DNA of 64,000 nucleotides from RYN-230 sp036497945. Lineage in GTDB: Bacteria > Actinomycetota > Actinomycetes > Streptosporangiales > Streptosporangiaceae. The position numbers were made by a program, and so were the translations under genes. The notes below the pieces were generated by a model, which worked only from the letters and a program-made list of their open reading frames with translations, did not search any database and was not told the DNA's origin. The stretch covers positions 1 through 64,000 of the forward strand of contig DASXIN010000158.1 of NCBI GenBank assembly GCA_036497945.1, given 5' to 3'. Within the stretch, counting starts at the first letter, position 1, and the number at the start of each line of letters is the position of its first letter. Positions 1 to 7,904 of the stretch are shown here, piece after piece.

Positions 1-51
1 CAGCGGCTCGCGCAGCCGCCCGATATTGACCTGAGCCAGCACGTGGTCCAT
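1..51 (-). CDS. DUF3291-like protein, N-terminal fragment at window edge
   Basis: Only the first 17 codons are inside the window. Read on the minus strand from the ATG at 51 they give MDHVLAQVNIGRLREPL. The pattern LAQVNI-(A/G)RLR-PL is the usual opening of DUF3291 proteins, small dimeric-barrel-like proteins of unknown function. The gene is divergent from the ArsR regulator, with about 130 bp between them. The family call rests on this short motif only, so it is tentative. Confidence 0.5.
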   Translation of the reverse strand, partial: MDHVLAQVNIGRLREPL

Positions 52-151
52 CCCGTCATGCTGCCAGCCCCGCCCGCCCAGACCAACCCGCCCGCGAGCA
101 TTGCGCCCGCCCGTGGCTGCCCCAAGACCGCTCCCCCGCCATCCGGCTACA

Positions 152-174
152 CCTTTATATGCCTTGTTGGGCAT
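152..174 (+). promoter_or_regulatory. Candidate promoter and small inverted repeat before the ArsR gene
   Basis: An AT-rich TTTATAT (152-158) stands out in very GC-rich sequence and is followed at once by an inverted repeat, ATGCC-N6-GGCAT (159-174), ending 9 nt before the GTG start at 184. An operator for the ArsR protein over its own promoter is a reasonable reading. The half-sites are only 5 bp, so the evidence is weak. Confidence 0.3.
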
Positions 175-183
175 GCTGGGTAC

Positions 184-525
184 GTGACGACAGTGTTCGA
201 GGTGCTGGCCGAGTCGCGGCGGCGGCGGATTCTGGACCTGGTCCGCGACCGGGAACGCTCGGTGGGCGAACTGGTGGCCGCGCTGGCCATGAGCCAGCCC
301 GCCGTGTCCAAGCACCTGCGGGTGCTGCGTGAGGCCGGGCTGGTCGAGGTCCGCGCGGCCGAGCAGCGGCGGCTGTACCGGCTCCGGCCGGGTCCGCTGC
401 GCGAACTGGACGCCTGGCTGGCGCCGTACCGGCAGGCCTGGGACACCAGCCTGGACCGGCTGGAGCAGCACCTGGACGAGATGGCCCGCGACGAGGCGGG
501 CCGCGACGATCGGAGGACGCACTGA
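184..525 (+). CDS. ArsR/SmtB-family transcriptional regulator
   Basis: A 113-residue winged-helix repressor. The start is taken as GTG at 184 because the family begins close to (V)FEVLAESRRRRIL; the longer upstream reading is proline-rich and not conserved in type. The HTH runs through SVGELVAALAMSQPAVSKHL at about residues 24-43, followed by a wing (VEVRAAEQRRLYRL). I see no ELCVCDL-type metal-binding cysteines, so it is unlikely to be a metal sensor. Its stop overlaps the start of the SRPBCC gene (TGATG). The ArsR + SRPBCC pair is a recurrent actinobacterial two-gene unit in which the regulator controls its partner. The true ligand is unknown. Confidence 0.85.
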   Translation: MTTVFEVLAESRRRRILDLVRDRERSVGELVAALAMSQPAVSKHLRVLREAGLVEVRAAEQRRLYRLRPGPLRELDAWLAPYRQAWDTSLDRLEQHLDEMARDEAGRDDRRTH

Positions 526-1043
526 TGATGGGCACCCTGGAGCAGGCCAGCACCGGCTGGCGGCTGCGCTTCACCCGGGAGCTGGCCCACCCGGCCGAAC
601 GGGTCTGGCGGGCCGTGACCGAAGCCGAGCACCTGCAGGCCTGGTTCCCGATGCGGATCCACGGCGAATGGGTGGTCGGCGGCCCGCTGACCTTCGCCGA
701 CCCGGAAGGCCGCGGCCTGGAGTTCACCGGGAAGGTGCTCGCCTACCAGCCGCCGTCCGTGCTGGAGTTCAGCTGGGGCCCGGACGTGCTCCGGCTGGAG
801 ATCGAGGCCCGCGGCGCGGGCTGCTCGCTCACCCTGCTGGACACGTTCGACGAGCTGGGCAAGGCGGCCCGGGACGCGGCCGGCTGGCATGTCTGCCTGG
901 ATCTGCTGGCCGCCCACCTGGACGGCGGTGGCCCGGCCGGGCCGACCTGGTCCCAGGTCCACCCGGAGTACGTCACCGCGTTCGGCCCGGAGGCGGCCAC
1001 CATCGGGCCGCCGCCCGGCTACGGCCCGGACGGCAACGGCTGA
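525..1043 (+). CDS. SRPBCC (AHSA1-like) domain protein
   Basis: A 172-residue protein with the START/AHSA1 fold signature: FTRELAHPAERVWRAVTEAE near the N terminus, then LQAWFP, and a C-terminal part rich in GWHVCLDLLAAHLDG. These proteins form a helix-grip cavity that binds hydrophobic ligands; no enzymatic activity can be assigned. It is translationally coupled to the upstream ArsR gene by a 1-nt overlap, which supports co-regulation. No signal peptide or membrane segment is seen, so it is cytoplasmic. Confidence 0.85.
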   Translation: MMGTLEQASTGWRLRFTRELAHPAERVWRAVTEAEHLQAWFPMRIHGEWVVGGPLTFADPEGRGLEFTGKVLAYQPPSVLEFSWGPDVLRLEIEARGAGCSLTLLDTFDELGKAARDAAGWHVCLDLLAAHLDGGGPAGPTWSQVHPEYVTAFGPEAATIGPPPGYGPDGNG

Positions 1044-1083
1044 CCGGGCCGCCGGGCCGGGGCAGCACATAGAGTTGCCCACC

Positions 1084-1563
1084 GTGGCAGGACGCGGCAC
1101 GCCAGCGACCACGCTGCTGGCCAAGCAGGGCATCGCCCACACGGTGCACACCTACGACCATGACCCGCGGCGCGGCGCCTATGGGCTCGAGGCCAGCGAG
1201 GCACTCGGCCTGCCGCCAGAACGCGTCTTCAAGACGCTGGTCGCCCAGGTGGACGGCGCGCTGACCGTCGGCGTCGTGCCGGTGGCCAGCCAGCTCGACC
1301 TGAAGGCGCTGGCCGCCGCCGTGGGTGGCCGGAAAGCCGTCATGGCCGACCCGGCCGACGCGGAGCGGGCCACCGGCTATGTCGTCGGCGGGATCTCCCC
1401 GCTCGGCCAGCGCAAGCGGCTGCCCGTGGTACTCGACTCGGCGGCACTGGCGTTCAGCAGTATCTTCTGCAGCGGTGGCCGGCGGGGGCTGGAGATCCAG
1501 ATCGCCCCGGCCGACCTGGTCCGGGTCGTGCAGGCCGTGGTAGCGCCTATCGCCCACAGCTGA
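1084..1563 (+). CDS. ybaK: YbaK/EbsC-family aminoacyl-tRNA deacylase
   Basis: A 159-residue protein starting at GTG 1084. The family core is clear: TTLLAKQGIAHTVHTYDHDP, EASEALGLPPERVFKTLV with the conserved lysine, GVVPVASQLDLKALA, GYVVGGISPLGQRKRLPVVLD and a C-terminal RGLEIQIAPADLVRV. YbaK proteins hydrolyse mischarged Cys-tRNA(Pro) in trans as a proofreading step in the cytoplasm. Length and motifs match the family fully. It is a plus-strand gene that follows the SRPBCC gene after 40 bp and precedes an F420-type oxidoreductase; no functional link to either is evident. Confidence 0.9.
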   Translation: MAGRGTPATTLLAKQGIAHTVHTYDHDPRRGAYGLEASEALGLPPERVFKTLVAQVDGALTVGVVPVASQLDLKALAAAVGGRKAVMADPADAERATGYVVGGISPLGQRKRLPVVLDSAALAFSSIFCSGGRRGLEIQIAPADLVRVVQAVVAPIAHS

Positions 1564-1590
1564 CAGCTGGGCGTGTGGTCGGATAGAACC

Positions 1591-2475
1591 ATGAAAGTCC
1601 GGATCGGGGTGGCGCTCGGCCAGGCTGGGGTGCCCAGCCAGTTCGGCGCCGCGGTGGACGTCCTGGAGCAGGCCGGCATCGACTCGCTGTGGCTGCCGGA
1701 GATGGTCTACGGATCGCTGGTCGACCCGTTCATCGGGATGGCGTACGCGCTGGCCCGGACCACCCGGCTGAAGGTGGGCACCGGCGTGGCCGTGCTGCCC
1801 GGACGGCATCCGGTACTGGTGGCCAAGCAGCTCGCCTCGCTGGCCGGGCTGGCCCCGCGCCGGGTGCTGCCGGTGTTCGGCCTCAAGCCGGCCCGGCCGG
1901 CTGAGCTGGCCGCGTTCGGCGTGCCGCCCGGCCGCCGGGCCGCGGTGTTCGATGAGTCCCTGGAGCTGATCCGCCGGTTGCTGCGCGAGCCGGAGGTCAC
2001 GTTCCGCGGCGAGTTCTTCACCGTCGAGTCGGCCAGCATCGGCCCGCAGCCGGCCAAGCCGCTGGACATCTGGGTGGGCGGCAGCGCGCCGGGCGCGCTG
2101 CGCCGGGCCGGGCGGCTGGCCGACGGCTGGCTGGCCAGCTTCCTCACCCCGGCGGAAGCGGGCCTGGGCCGGCTGACCATCGAGGCCGCCGCGGCCGAGG
2201 CCGGGCGCGAGATCGAGCCGGACCACTTCGGTATCAGCCTGGCCGTGGCCACCGGTCCCGCGCTGGCCGCGCTGCACGAGGCGGCCCGGCAGCGGCGGCC
2301 GGACACCGACCCGGCCGCGCTGGTGGCGGACGGCTGGGCCGACGCCCGCGCCAAGATCGAGGACTACGTGACGGCCGGCCTGACCAAGTTCGTCATCAGG
2401 CCCGGCGCGGCACCGGCTGACCCGCAGCAGTTCGCTGACGAGTTCGCCCGGGAAATGCTGCCGCTGCAGACGTGA
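1591..2475 (+). CDS. LLM-class F420-dependent oxidoreductase
   Basis: A 294-residue luciferase-like (TIM-barrel) oxidoreductase. Visible family features are the N-terminal KVRIGVALGQ strand, SLWLPEMVYGSLVDPFIGMAYALARTT, RLKVGTGVAVLPGRHPVLVAKQLASL, and the central PLDIWVGGSAPGALRRAGRLADGWLASF. It resembles the actinobacterial F420 subgroup typified by MSMEG_3544. The substrate is unknown. Start is the ATG at 1591. It is followed after 7 nt by the DUF167 gene, so the two may be co-transcribed. Confidence 0.85.
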   Translation: MKVRIGVALGQAGVPSQFGAAVDVLEQAGIDSLWLPEMVYGSLVDPFIGMAYALARTTRLKVGTGVAVLPGRHPVLVAKQLASLAGLAPRRVLPVFGLKPARPAELAAFGVPPGRRAAVFDESLELIRRLLREPEVTFRGEFFTVESASIGPQPAKPLDIWVGGSAPGALRRAGRLADGWLASFLTPAEAGLGRLTIEAAAAEAGREIEPDHFGISLAVATGPALAALHEAARQRRPDTDPAALVADGWADARAKIEDYVTAGLTKFVIRPGAAPADPQQFADEFAREMLPLQT

Positions 2476-2482
2476 GACGGCC

Positions 2483-2746
2483 GTGCGGGTGACCATCCGG
2501 GTCCGGCCGGGCGCCAGCCGGACCCAGGTAGGCGGCGAGCATGCCGGGGCGCTGCTGGTCCGGGTCAGCGCACCGGCGGTGGACGGCCGGGCCACCGAGG
2601 CGGCGCTGGCCGCGGTGGCCAGCGCCTTCGGTGTCCGGCGGCGCGCCGTCACGCTGGTCACCGGGGCCACCAGCCGGACCAAGGTGATCGACGTGGCCGG
2701 CGCCGATCAGGGCGCGCTGGACCGGCTGCTCGGCTCGCCCGGCTAG
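2483..2746 (+). CDS. DUF167/UPF0235 (YggU-type) protein
   Basis: An 87-residue protein with the family pattern: VTIRVRPGASRTQVGG, LLVRVSAPAVDGRATEAALAAVA, FGVRRRAVTLVTGATSRTK. The family is a small alpha/beta fold of unknown biochemical function. The usual motif is VxPGA(S/K)...V.APPVDGKAN; here VDGRATEA replaces it. Start is GTG at 2483, 7 nt after the LLM gene stop. Confidence 0.85.
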   Translation: MRVTIRVRPGASRTQVGGEHAGALLVRVSAPAVDGRATEAALAAVASAFGVRRRAVTLVTGATSRTKVIDVAGADQGALDRLLGSPG

Positions 2747-2754
2747 GCCGCCCG

Positions 2755-2877
2755 TTACCGGCTGACCAGCAGCACCCACACCTGGCCGCGGGCGAACGTC
2801 ATCGGCTGGCCGGAGTCGGTGATGAACGTGGTCCCGGCCGAGCCGTGCGGCCGGGTCCAGTGCGCGCAGTAGAACGG
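2755..2877 (-). pseudogene. Gene remnant resembling the C terminus of a DUF3048 protein
   Basis: Downstream of the glutamate-cysteine ligase gene on the same strand, a frame ending in TAA at 2755-2757 reads FYCAHWTRPHGSAGTTF followed by ITDSGQPMTFARGQVWVLLV and a short tail. Every sense codon from TTC at 2874 to the stop ends in G or C, exactly like real genes here, whereas the codons upstream lose this bias. The 'TFxTDSGxPMTFAPGQVWV' style is like the C-terminal strand of DUF3048 (YerB-like) lipoproteins. No start codon or N-terminal domain is present, so I read it as the surviving 3' end of a deleted gene. The family name is from recall and tentative. Confidence 0.45.
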
Positions 2878-2938
2878 TGTTCGGTCCGCCGGATGGGGGC
2901 GGTCCGCACGGGCGGCCGGCCCGGGATACGCCGGCTGG

Positions 2939-4417
2939 TCAGCTGCCCGCAGGCCAGTTGTGCACCGGCTCGTTGCTGTGCATGTGCTCGATGTAGCGCT
3001 GGGTCATCCGGCGCAGCGCAGTATGCCGGTCCACCCGGCCCCGTTCCAGCAGGTGGACGGTCTCCGTCTGCCAGGTGGCACCGGTCCGCCGGGACCGGCA
3101 GCGCTGCTCGATGATGCCCAGGCACCGGTCGGCGTGCCGCGAGTCCACGCCCCACCGGCGCAGGCCCTCGCTAGCCAGCGGCAGCAGCACCTGCAGGGTC
3201 AGTTCGGCCACCGGAAGCACGCCCAGTTCCGGCCAGTACACGCAGGCGTCGATGCCGTGCCGGGCCCCCTCGACCAGGTTTTCCGCGGCCGCGGCGAACG
3301 CCATCTGGGTCCAGACCGGGCGCTCCGCCTCGGCCAGCGAGCGGACCAGGCCGTAGTAGAACGCGGCGTTCGCGGTGACGTCGGCCACGGTCGGCCCGGC
3401 TGGCAGCACCCGGTTCTCCACCCGCAGGTGCGGCCGCCCGCCATCGACGGCGTACACCGGCCGGTTCCACCGGTACACCGTGCCGTTGTGCAGCGTCAGC
3501 TCCGCCAGGGACGGCGTCTCGCCCTGATCCAGCTCGGCCAGTGGATCGTCGTCGGTGGACAGCGGCAGCAGCGCCGGGAAATAGCGGATGTTCTCCTCGA
3601 ACAGGTCAAACACCGAGGTGATCCAGCGCTCGCCGAACCACACCCGGGGCCGTACGCCCTGGATCCGCAGCTCCTCCGACCGGGTGTCGGTGGCCTGCTG
3701 GAACAGGGTGATCCGGGTCTCCCGCCACAGTTCCCGGTCAAACAGGAACGGCGCGTTGGCGCCGACCGCCACCTGCACCCCGGCCACCGCCTGGGCCGCG
3801 TTCCAGTAGCTGCCGAACGACTCCGGGCTGACCTGCAGATGACACTGCAGGCTGGTGCAGGCCGCCTCGGGCATGATGTTGTCCACGTGCATGAGCAGCC
3901 GCTCGGGTCCCTCGATGTCGATCCGCGCGTCCTCGCCGCGGGCGGCGCAGATCTGCTCGTTGAGCAGCCGGAAGCGCGGGTTGGCCGACATGGCGTCCTC
4001 GCTCACGTCGGCCTGCCGCAGGCTGGGCAGGATGCCGATCATGGCCAGCCGGCTGCCCACGTCGCCCGCCCGCTGGTCGGCGTGCTTCAGGCTGGCCAGC
4101 AGGTGCGCCTCCAGCTGATCCAGCACGTCGGCGGCCAGCGGGCGCGGCGGCACGTTGATCTCCACGTTGAACCGGCCCAGTTCCGCGGCCCAGTGCGGGT
4201 CCCCGATGGCGGCCAGCACGTCCGGGCTGCGCATCGACGGCGCGCCCGACTCGTCCACCAGGTGCAGTTCGACTTCCAGCCCTACCTGCTGGCTTTCGGT
4301 CTCGAACCAGGGGTCCCGCAGCATCCGCGCCAGCGCGTCCAGGCACTGCCGCACCTTCTCGCGGTAGTGGCGCCGGTCATGCTGGCTCACCGTGATCGGC
4401 GGAACGTCCTTACCCAT
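2939..4417 (-). CDS. Glutamate-cysteine ligase family 2 (carboxylate-amine ligase) protein
   Basis: A 492-residue GCS2-type ligase. Signature stretches are QQVGLEVELHLVDE with the active-site glutamates near the N terminus, ELGRFNVEINVPP, DIEGPERLLMHVDNIMPEAACTSLQCHLQV, VGANAPFLFDRELWRETRITLFQQ and HLRVENRVLPAGPTVADV. Such enzymes make gamma-glutamylcysteine from glutamate and cysteine with ATP; in actinomycetes related enzymes also serve ergothioneine synthesis (EgtA). No egtB-E or gshB gene lies nearby, so the pathway is not decided. Start is the ATG at 4417 (MGKDVPPITV). Confidence 0.8.
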   Translation of the reverse strand: MGKDVPPITVSQHDRRHYREKVRQCLDALARMLRDPWFETESQQVGLEVELHLVDESGAPSMRSPDVLAAIGDPHWAAELGRFNVEINVPPRPLAADVLDQLEAHLLASLKHADQRAGDVGSRLAMIGILPSLRQADVSEDAMSANPRFRLLNEQICAARGEDARIDIEGPERLLMHVDNIMPEAACTSLQCHLQVSPESFGSYWNAAQAVAGVQVAVGANAPFLFDRELWRETRITLFQQATDTRSEELRIQGVRPRVWFGERWITSVFDLFEENIRYFPALLPLSTDDDPLAELDQGETPSLAELTLHNGTVYRWNRPVYAVDGGRPHLRVENRVLPAGPTVADVTANAAFYYGLVRSLAEAERPVWTQMAFAAAAENLVEGARHGIDACVYWPELGVLPVAELTLQVLLPLASEGLRRWGVDSRHADRCLGIIEQRCRSRRTGATWQTETVHLLERGRVDRHTALRRMTQRYIEHMHSNEPVHNWPAGS

Positions 4418-4706
4418 CGGGCCCCTCCACGCCGCGACCATGGCAGATGGCCTCCACCACACCCTGACACGTCATTGACCTTCTGACCAGACACGATGCT
4501 GGGGGGAAAGGCCAAGCGGGGGCAAATTCCGGCTACTTGGTAGGTATTGCGACAGCCGGCCCGGGGTCAGCCGGCGGAATTTAGCGGCGGCACACCGCGG
4601 ATCAGCACCCGGTGCACGTTGTCCCAGGCTCCGGTGTAGCGCCGGCGGGGCCCTGGCCCTACGGTACGTTCTGCGTCGGCAGAGCTCTGACCACGGAGGT
4701 TTTACT

Positions 4707-5027
4707 GTGTCCGAACCTGTTCCCGCCGCATCACGCGGCGGCGTCGATTTCCTGGCCCACCAGCGCGGCGACGACGTGGCGGTCGCCGTGCGCGACACCG
4801 GCCCGGGCCCGGCCAGCGCGGCTTACCTGGATTCCGGGGACCGCTTCGAGATCGCCGCCCGGCAGGCCATCCCGCTCGGCCACAAGGTCGCCTTGCGCGA
4901 CCTGGCTGAGCAGGAGAACGTGCTGGAGTATGGCGTGCTGATCGGCCTGACCCGGGCACCGGTGGCGGCCGGCGAACTGGTGCACACCCACAACCTGAGG
5001 AGCGCACGGTGGCAGAAAAGCGTCTGA
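4707..5027 (+). CDS. UxaA-family small subunit (SAF domain)
   Basis: A 106-residue protein with a SAF-type fold: VDFLAHQRGDDVAVAVRDTGPGPA, then ARQAIPLGHKVALRDLAEQENVLEYG, the conserved IPLGHKVAL loop of UxaA/SuyA small subunits. In altronate dehydratase this domain is fused to the large domain; here it is separate, as in (2R)-sulfolactate sulfo-lyase SuyA. Start is GTG 4707, preceded by GGAGGT at 4695-4700. It overlaps the next gene by 19 nt, so the subunits are made together. The substrate cannot be fixed from sequence; sulfolactate and sugar acids are both possible. Confidence 0.8.
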   Translation: MSEPVPAASRGGVDFLAHQRGDDVAVAVRDTGPGPASAAYLDSGDRFEIAARQAIPLGHKVALRDLAEQENVLEYGVLIGLTRAPVAAGELVHTHNLRSARWQKSV

Positions 5028-6166
5028 CCGGCTACCGGCGGCCGGACGGCCGGGCCGGCATCCGCAACCACGTGGTCATCCTCCCGGTGGACGACCTGTC
5101 CAACGCGGCCGCCGAGTCGGTGGCCCGGGCCATCCCGGGCACCCTGGCCATCCCGCACCCGTACGGCCGGCTGCAGTTCGGCGCCGACCTCGAGCTGTTC
5201 TTCCAGACGATGATCGGCACCGGGGCGAACCCGAACGTGGCCGCGGCCGTGGTGATCGGCATCGAGCCGGCCTGGACCCAGCGGATCGCGGACGGCATCG
5301 CGGCCACCGGCAAGCCGGTGGCCCAGTTCTCCGTTGAGCGGCATGGCGACCTGCGCATCCTCGAAATGGCCGGACGCCGCGCCGCCCAGCTGCTGCAGGA
5401 CGCCAGCGAGCTGCCCCGGGTCCCGGTCGAGCGGGGCGAACTGGTGATGAGCATCAAGTGCGGCGAGTCCGACACGACCAGCGGCCTGGGCGCCAACCCG
5501 GCCACCTCGCAGGCGGTGGACCGGCACATCGCGGCGGGCGGGACGGTCATTTTCGGCGAGACCACCGAGCTGACCGGCGGCGAGCACCTGATCGCGCAGC
5601 GGTGCGCCACCGACGAGGTGCGCAAGAAGTTCCAGGCCTTCTTCGACGACTACTTCGCCATGGTCGAGCGGACCGGCGCCAACCTGCTCGGCTCACAGCC
5701 GACCCAGGGCAACATCCGCGGCGGGTTGTCCACCATCGAGGAGAAGGCGCTGGGCAACATCCAGAAGACCGGCAGCACGCCGGTGGTCGACGCGCTGGCC
5801 CCGGCCGAGCGGCCCACCCGGGCCGGGCTGAATTTCATGGACACGTCCTGCGCGGCGGCCGAGTTCATCACGCTGACCGCCGCCGCCGGGGCGGTCATCC
5901 ACCTGTTCCCCACCGGCCAGGGCAACGTGGTCGGCCACCCGGTCGAGCCGGTGATAAAGATCAGCGCGAACCCGCTGACCGTGGCCACGATGAGCGAGCA
6001 CATCGACGTCGATGTGAGCGGATTGCTCCAGCTGGAGTTCGGTTTGGCCGCGGCGGGCGACCGGCTGGAGGAGGTCATCGACCGGACCGTCAACGGGCGC
6101 CTTACGTGTGCCGAAGTTCTCGGCCACCGGGAATTCGCGCTGACCCGGCTGCACCCGAGCGCCTGA
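5009..6166 (+). CDS. UxaA-family large subunit (altronate dehydratase / sulfolactate sulfo-lyase type)
   Basis: A 385-residue large subunit. Diagnostic motifs: YRRPDGRAGIRNHVVILPVDD at the N terminus, HPYGRLQFG, GANPNVAAAVVIGIEP, MSIKCGESDTTSGLGANPATS with the conserved metal-ligand cysteine, FGETTELTGGEHLIAQR, QPTQGNIRGGLSTIEEKALGNIQKTG, and FMDTSCAAAEFITLTAAAGA. The family eliminates water or sulfite from 2-hydroxy acids using an Fe-type cofactor. Length and split organisation resemble SuyB. No suyR, sulfolactate dehydrogenase or hexuronate gene lies nearby, so I keep the call at family level. Confidence 0.85.
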   Translation: MAEKRLTGYRRPDGRAGIRNHVVILPVDDLSNAAAESVARAIPGTLAIPHPYGRLQFGADLELFFQTMIGTGANPNVAAAVVIGIEPAWTQRIADGIAATGKPVAQFSVERHGDLRILEMAGRRAAQLLQDASELPRVPVERGELVMSIKCGESDTTSGLGANPATSQAVDRHIAAGGTVIFGETTELTGGEHLIAQRCATDEVRKKFQAFFDDYFAMVERTGANLLGSQPTQGNIRGGLSTIEEKALGNIQKTGSTPVVDALAPAERPTRAGLNFMDTSCAAAEFITLTAAAGAVIHLFPTGQGNVVGHPVEPVIKISANPLTVATMSEHIDVDVSGLLQLEFGLAAAGDRLEEVIDRTVNGRLTCAEVLGHREFALTRLHPSA

Positions 6167-6172
6167 CCGCCG

Positions 6173-6646
6173 ATGAGCATCCCGGTGGACGCGCTCACCG
6201 ACTACGCGGACCACGCCGTGGACGCGCTGACCAGCATCGCCACCAGCCTGGGCGACGACCTCAGCAACCAGCGGCCGGACCTGCCCGGGGCCAACTCGCC
6301 GTACGCGATCGTGACGCACTGCCTAGGCGTCATGGCGTACTGGGGCGGCCACGTGGTGGCGGGCCGGGACGTGCCGCGGGACCGCGCCGCCGAGTTCACC
6401 GCGACCGGCCGGGTGACCGACCTGGTGGCCGCGGCGCAGCAAGCCAAGATCCAGTTCCGGGCGGACGCGCTGACCGCGGACCCGCCCGCCCCGCCGCGCC
6501 GGCCGGCTGCCCGCCGCGGGCCGGACGTGCTGGAGGTGCGCAGCCAGGGGCACGCGCTGCTGCACGTCCTGGAAGAGCTCTACCAGCACCTCGGCCAGGC
6601 CGAGCTGACCCGGGACCTCCTGCTGGCCCACGATTCACCCGGCTGA
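6173..6646 (+). CDS. DinB-like / DUF664 putative metal-dependent thiol transferase
   Basis: A 157-residue four-helix-bundle protein. The actinobacterial DUF664 pattern is clear: IVTHCLGVMAYWGGHVVAGRD, PRDRAAEFTATGRVTDLVA, and the C-terminal HVLEELYQHLGQAELTRDLLL. The histidines in the first and last motifs are the likely metal ligands. Relatives act as mycothiol- or bacillithiol-dependent S-transferases or maleylpyruvate isomerases; the substrate here is unknown. It follows the UxaA large subunit after 6 nt, so co-transcription is likely, though a functional link is not obvious. Confidence 0.75.
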   Translation: MSIPVDALTDYADHAVDALTSIATSLGDDLSNQRPDLPGANSPYAIVTHCLGVMAYWGGHVVAGRDVPRDRAAEFTATGRVTDLVAAAQQAKIQFRADALTADPPAPPRRPAARRGPDVLEVRSQGHALLHVLEELYQHLGQAELTRDLLLAHDSPG

Positions 6647-6652
6647 ACACCC

Positions 6653-7810
6653 TTACCCGGTGGCGGCCGCCATCCGGCGCACCGCCTCGGCCAGCAATTC
6701 GGGCGAGGTGCCCATGTTGAGCCGGGCGAAGCCGCGGCCCTGACGGCCGAAATCCTCGCCCGGGCTGAGCGCCACCCGGCCGCGGTCCAGGAAGGTGGCG
6801 GCCGGGTCGCCGTCCAGGCCCAGCCCGCGGCAGTCGATCCAGGCCAGGAAGCTGGCCTGCGGCGGCCGGTAGCGGGCCGCGGGCAACTGCTCGGCCAGCA
6901 GGCCGCGGAGCAGCCAGCGGTTCTCGTCGAGCTGCGCCCGCACCGCGTCCAGCCAGGGCAGCCCATCGGTGAACGCGGCTGTCGAGGCGAGCACGCCCAG
7001 GTGCCCGGGCAGGAACGCCTCCCAGCGCTCGGCCAGCACCTTGTCCCCGGCCGCCGACCCGGCCACGGCCAGCCCGCACTTCAGCCCGGGGATGTTCCAC
7101 CCCTTGGAGGCCGAGGTGAAGGTGAACGCCCGGGCCGTCATCTCGTGGTCTGTAGAGAGGAACGGCACGTACTCCGCGCCCGGCAACACCAGCGGCGCGT
7201 GGATCTCATCCACCACCAGGGCCACGTCGTGCCGCTGGCACAGGTCGGCGGCGGTGTGCAGCTGCTCCCGGGTCCACACGCTGCCGGTCGGGTTGTGCGG
7301 GCTGCACAGCAGGTAGGCGCCGACACCCGGCTCGCCGAGCGCGCGGTCCAGCGCGGCCGGGTCGAGGTCGTAGCGGCCGTCCGCGTCCCGGGCCAGCGGC
7401 GCCTCGACGATCCGCCGGCCGGAAAACCCGAACCGGAACCAGAACGGCGGGTACACCGGGGGGTTGATCACCACTCCGGCACCGGGCGGGGTGAGCGCCT
7501 GGATCACCTCGGCCAGCCCGGTCATCACGTCCGGAATGGCGAACACCCGGGCCGGGTCAGCCGCCCAGCCCAGCCGGTCCGCCGCGAAGGCGGCGAACAC
7601 CTCGTCCAGCCGGCCGAGGTGCCCGTACCCGCAGTCGCCCAGGGCCAGCGCCTGGGTGACCGCTTCGATGATCGGCTGGGCCAGGTCGAAGTCCATCTCG
7701 GCCACGAAGGCGGGCAGCACGTCAGCCGGATAGGTGCGCCATTTGAAGCTGCGCCGCTGCCGGAGCGTGTCCGGCCCGCAGCTCCCGAGCAGAGCATCCA
7801 CCTGACGCAT
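6653..7810 (-). CDS. PatB/MalY-type PLP-dependent C-S lyase / aminotransferase
   Basis: A 385-residue fold-type I PLP enzyme. N-terminal RRSFKWRTYPADVLPAFVAEMDF is typical of the PatB/MalY branch (KW...W.AEMDF), followed by CGYGHLG, NPPVYPPFW, LLCSPHNPTGSVWT, VVDEIHAPL and the PLP lysine in TSASKGWNIPGLK (Lys236). These enzymes cleave cystathionine or cysteine conjugates to pyruvate, ammonia and a thiol. Typical length. It is convergent with the DUF664 gene (6 nt apart) and divergent from the DUF574 methyltransferase. Whether it works in methionine synthesis or in S-conjugate breakdown is not decided by sequence. Confidence 0.85.
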   Translation of the reverse strand: MRQVDALLGSCGPDTLRQRRSFKWRTYPADVLPAFVAEMDFDLAQPIIEAVTQALALGDCGYGHLGRLDEVFAAFAADRLGWAADPARVFAIPDVMTGLAEVIQALTPPGAGVVINPPVYPPFWFRFGFSGRRIVEAPLARDADGRYDLDPAALDRALGEPGVGAYLLCSPHNPTGSVWTREQLHTAADLCQRHDVALVVDEIHAPLVLPGAEYVPFLSTDHEMTARAFTFTSASKGWNIPGLKCGLAVAGSAAGDKVLAERWEAFLPGHLGVLASTAAFTDGLPWLDAVRAQLDENRWLLRGLLAEQLPAARYRPPQASFLAWIDCRGLGLDGDPAATFLDRGRVALSPGEDFGRQGRGFARLNMGTSPELLAEAVRRMAAATG

Positions 7811-7904
7811 GCTATGCGTACCGCCCCAGGCCGATCTACTACGCTAACCGTGCACGATTTGAACAGCGGCACAGGCACGACCGACGCCACAGAAGGGTGC
7901 GGTG

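Noticed and set aside
4418..4706. A regulatory RNA in the gap between the glutamate-cysteine ligase and UxaA-type genes.
   Set aside because: Only a weak GCCGGC inverted repeat near 4554-4576 is visible; no promoter-like pair or recognised fold.
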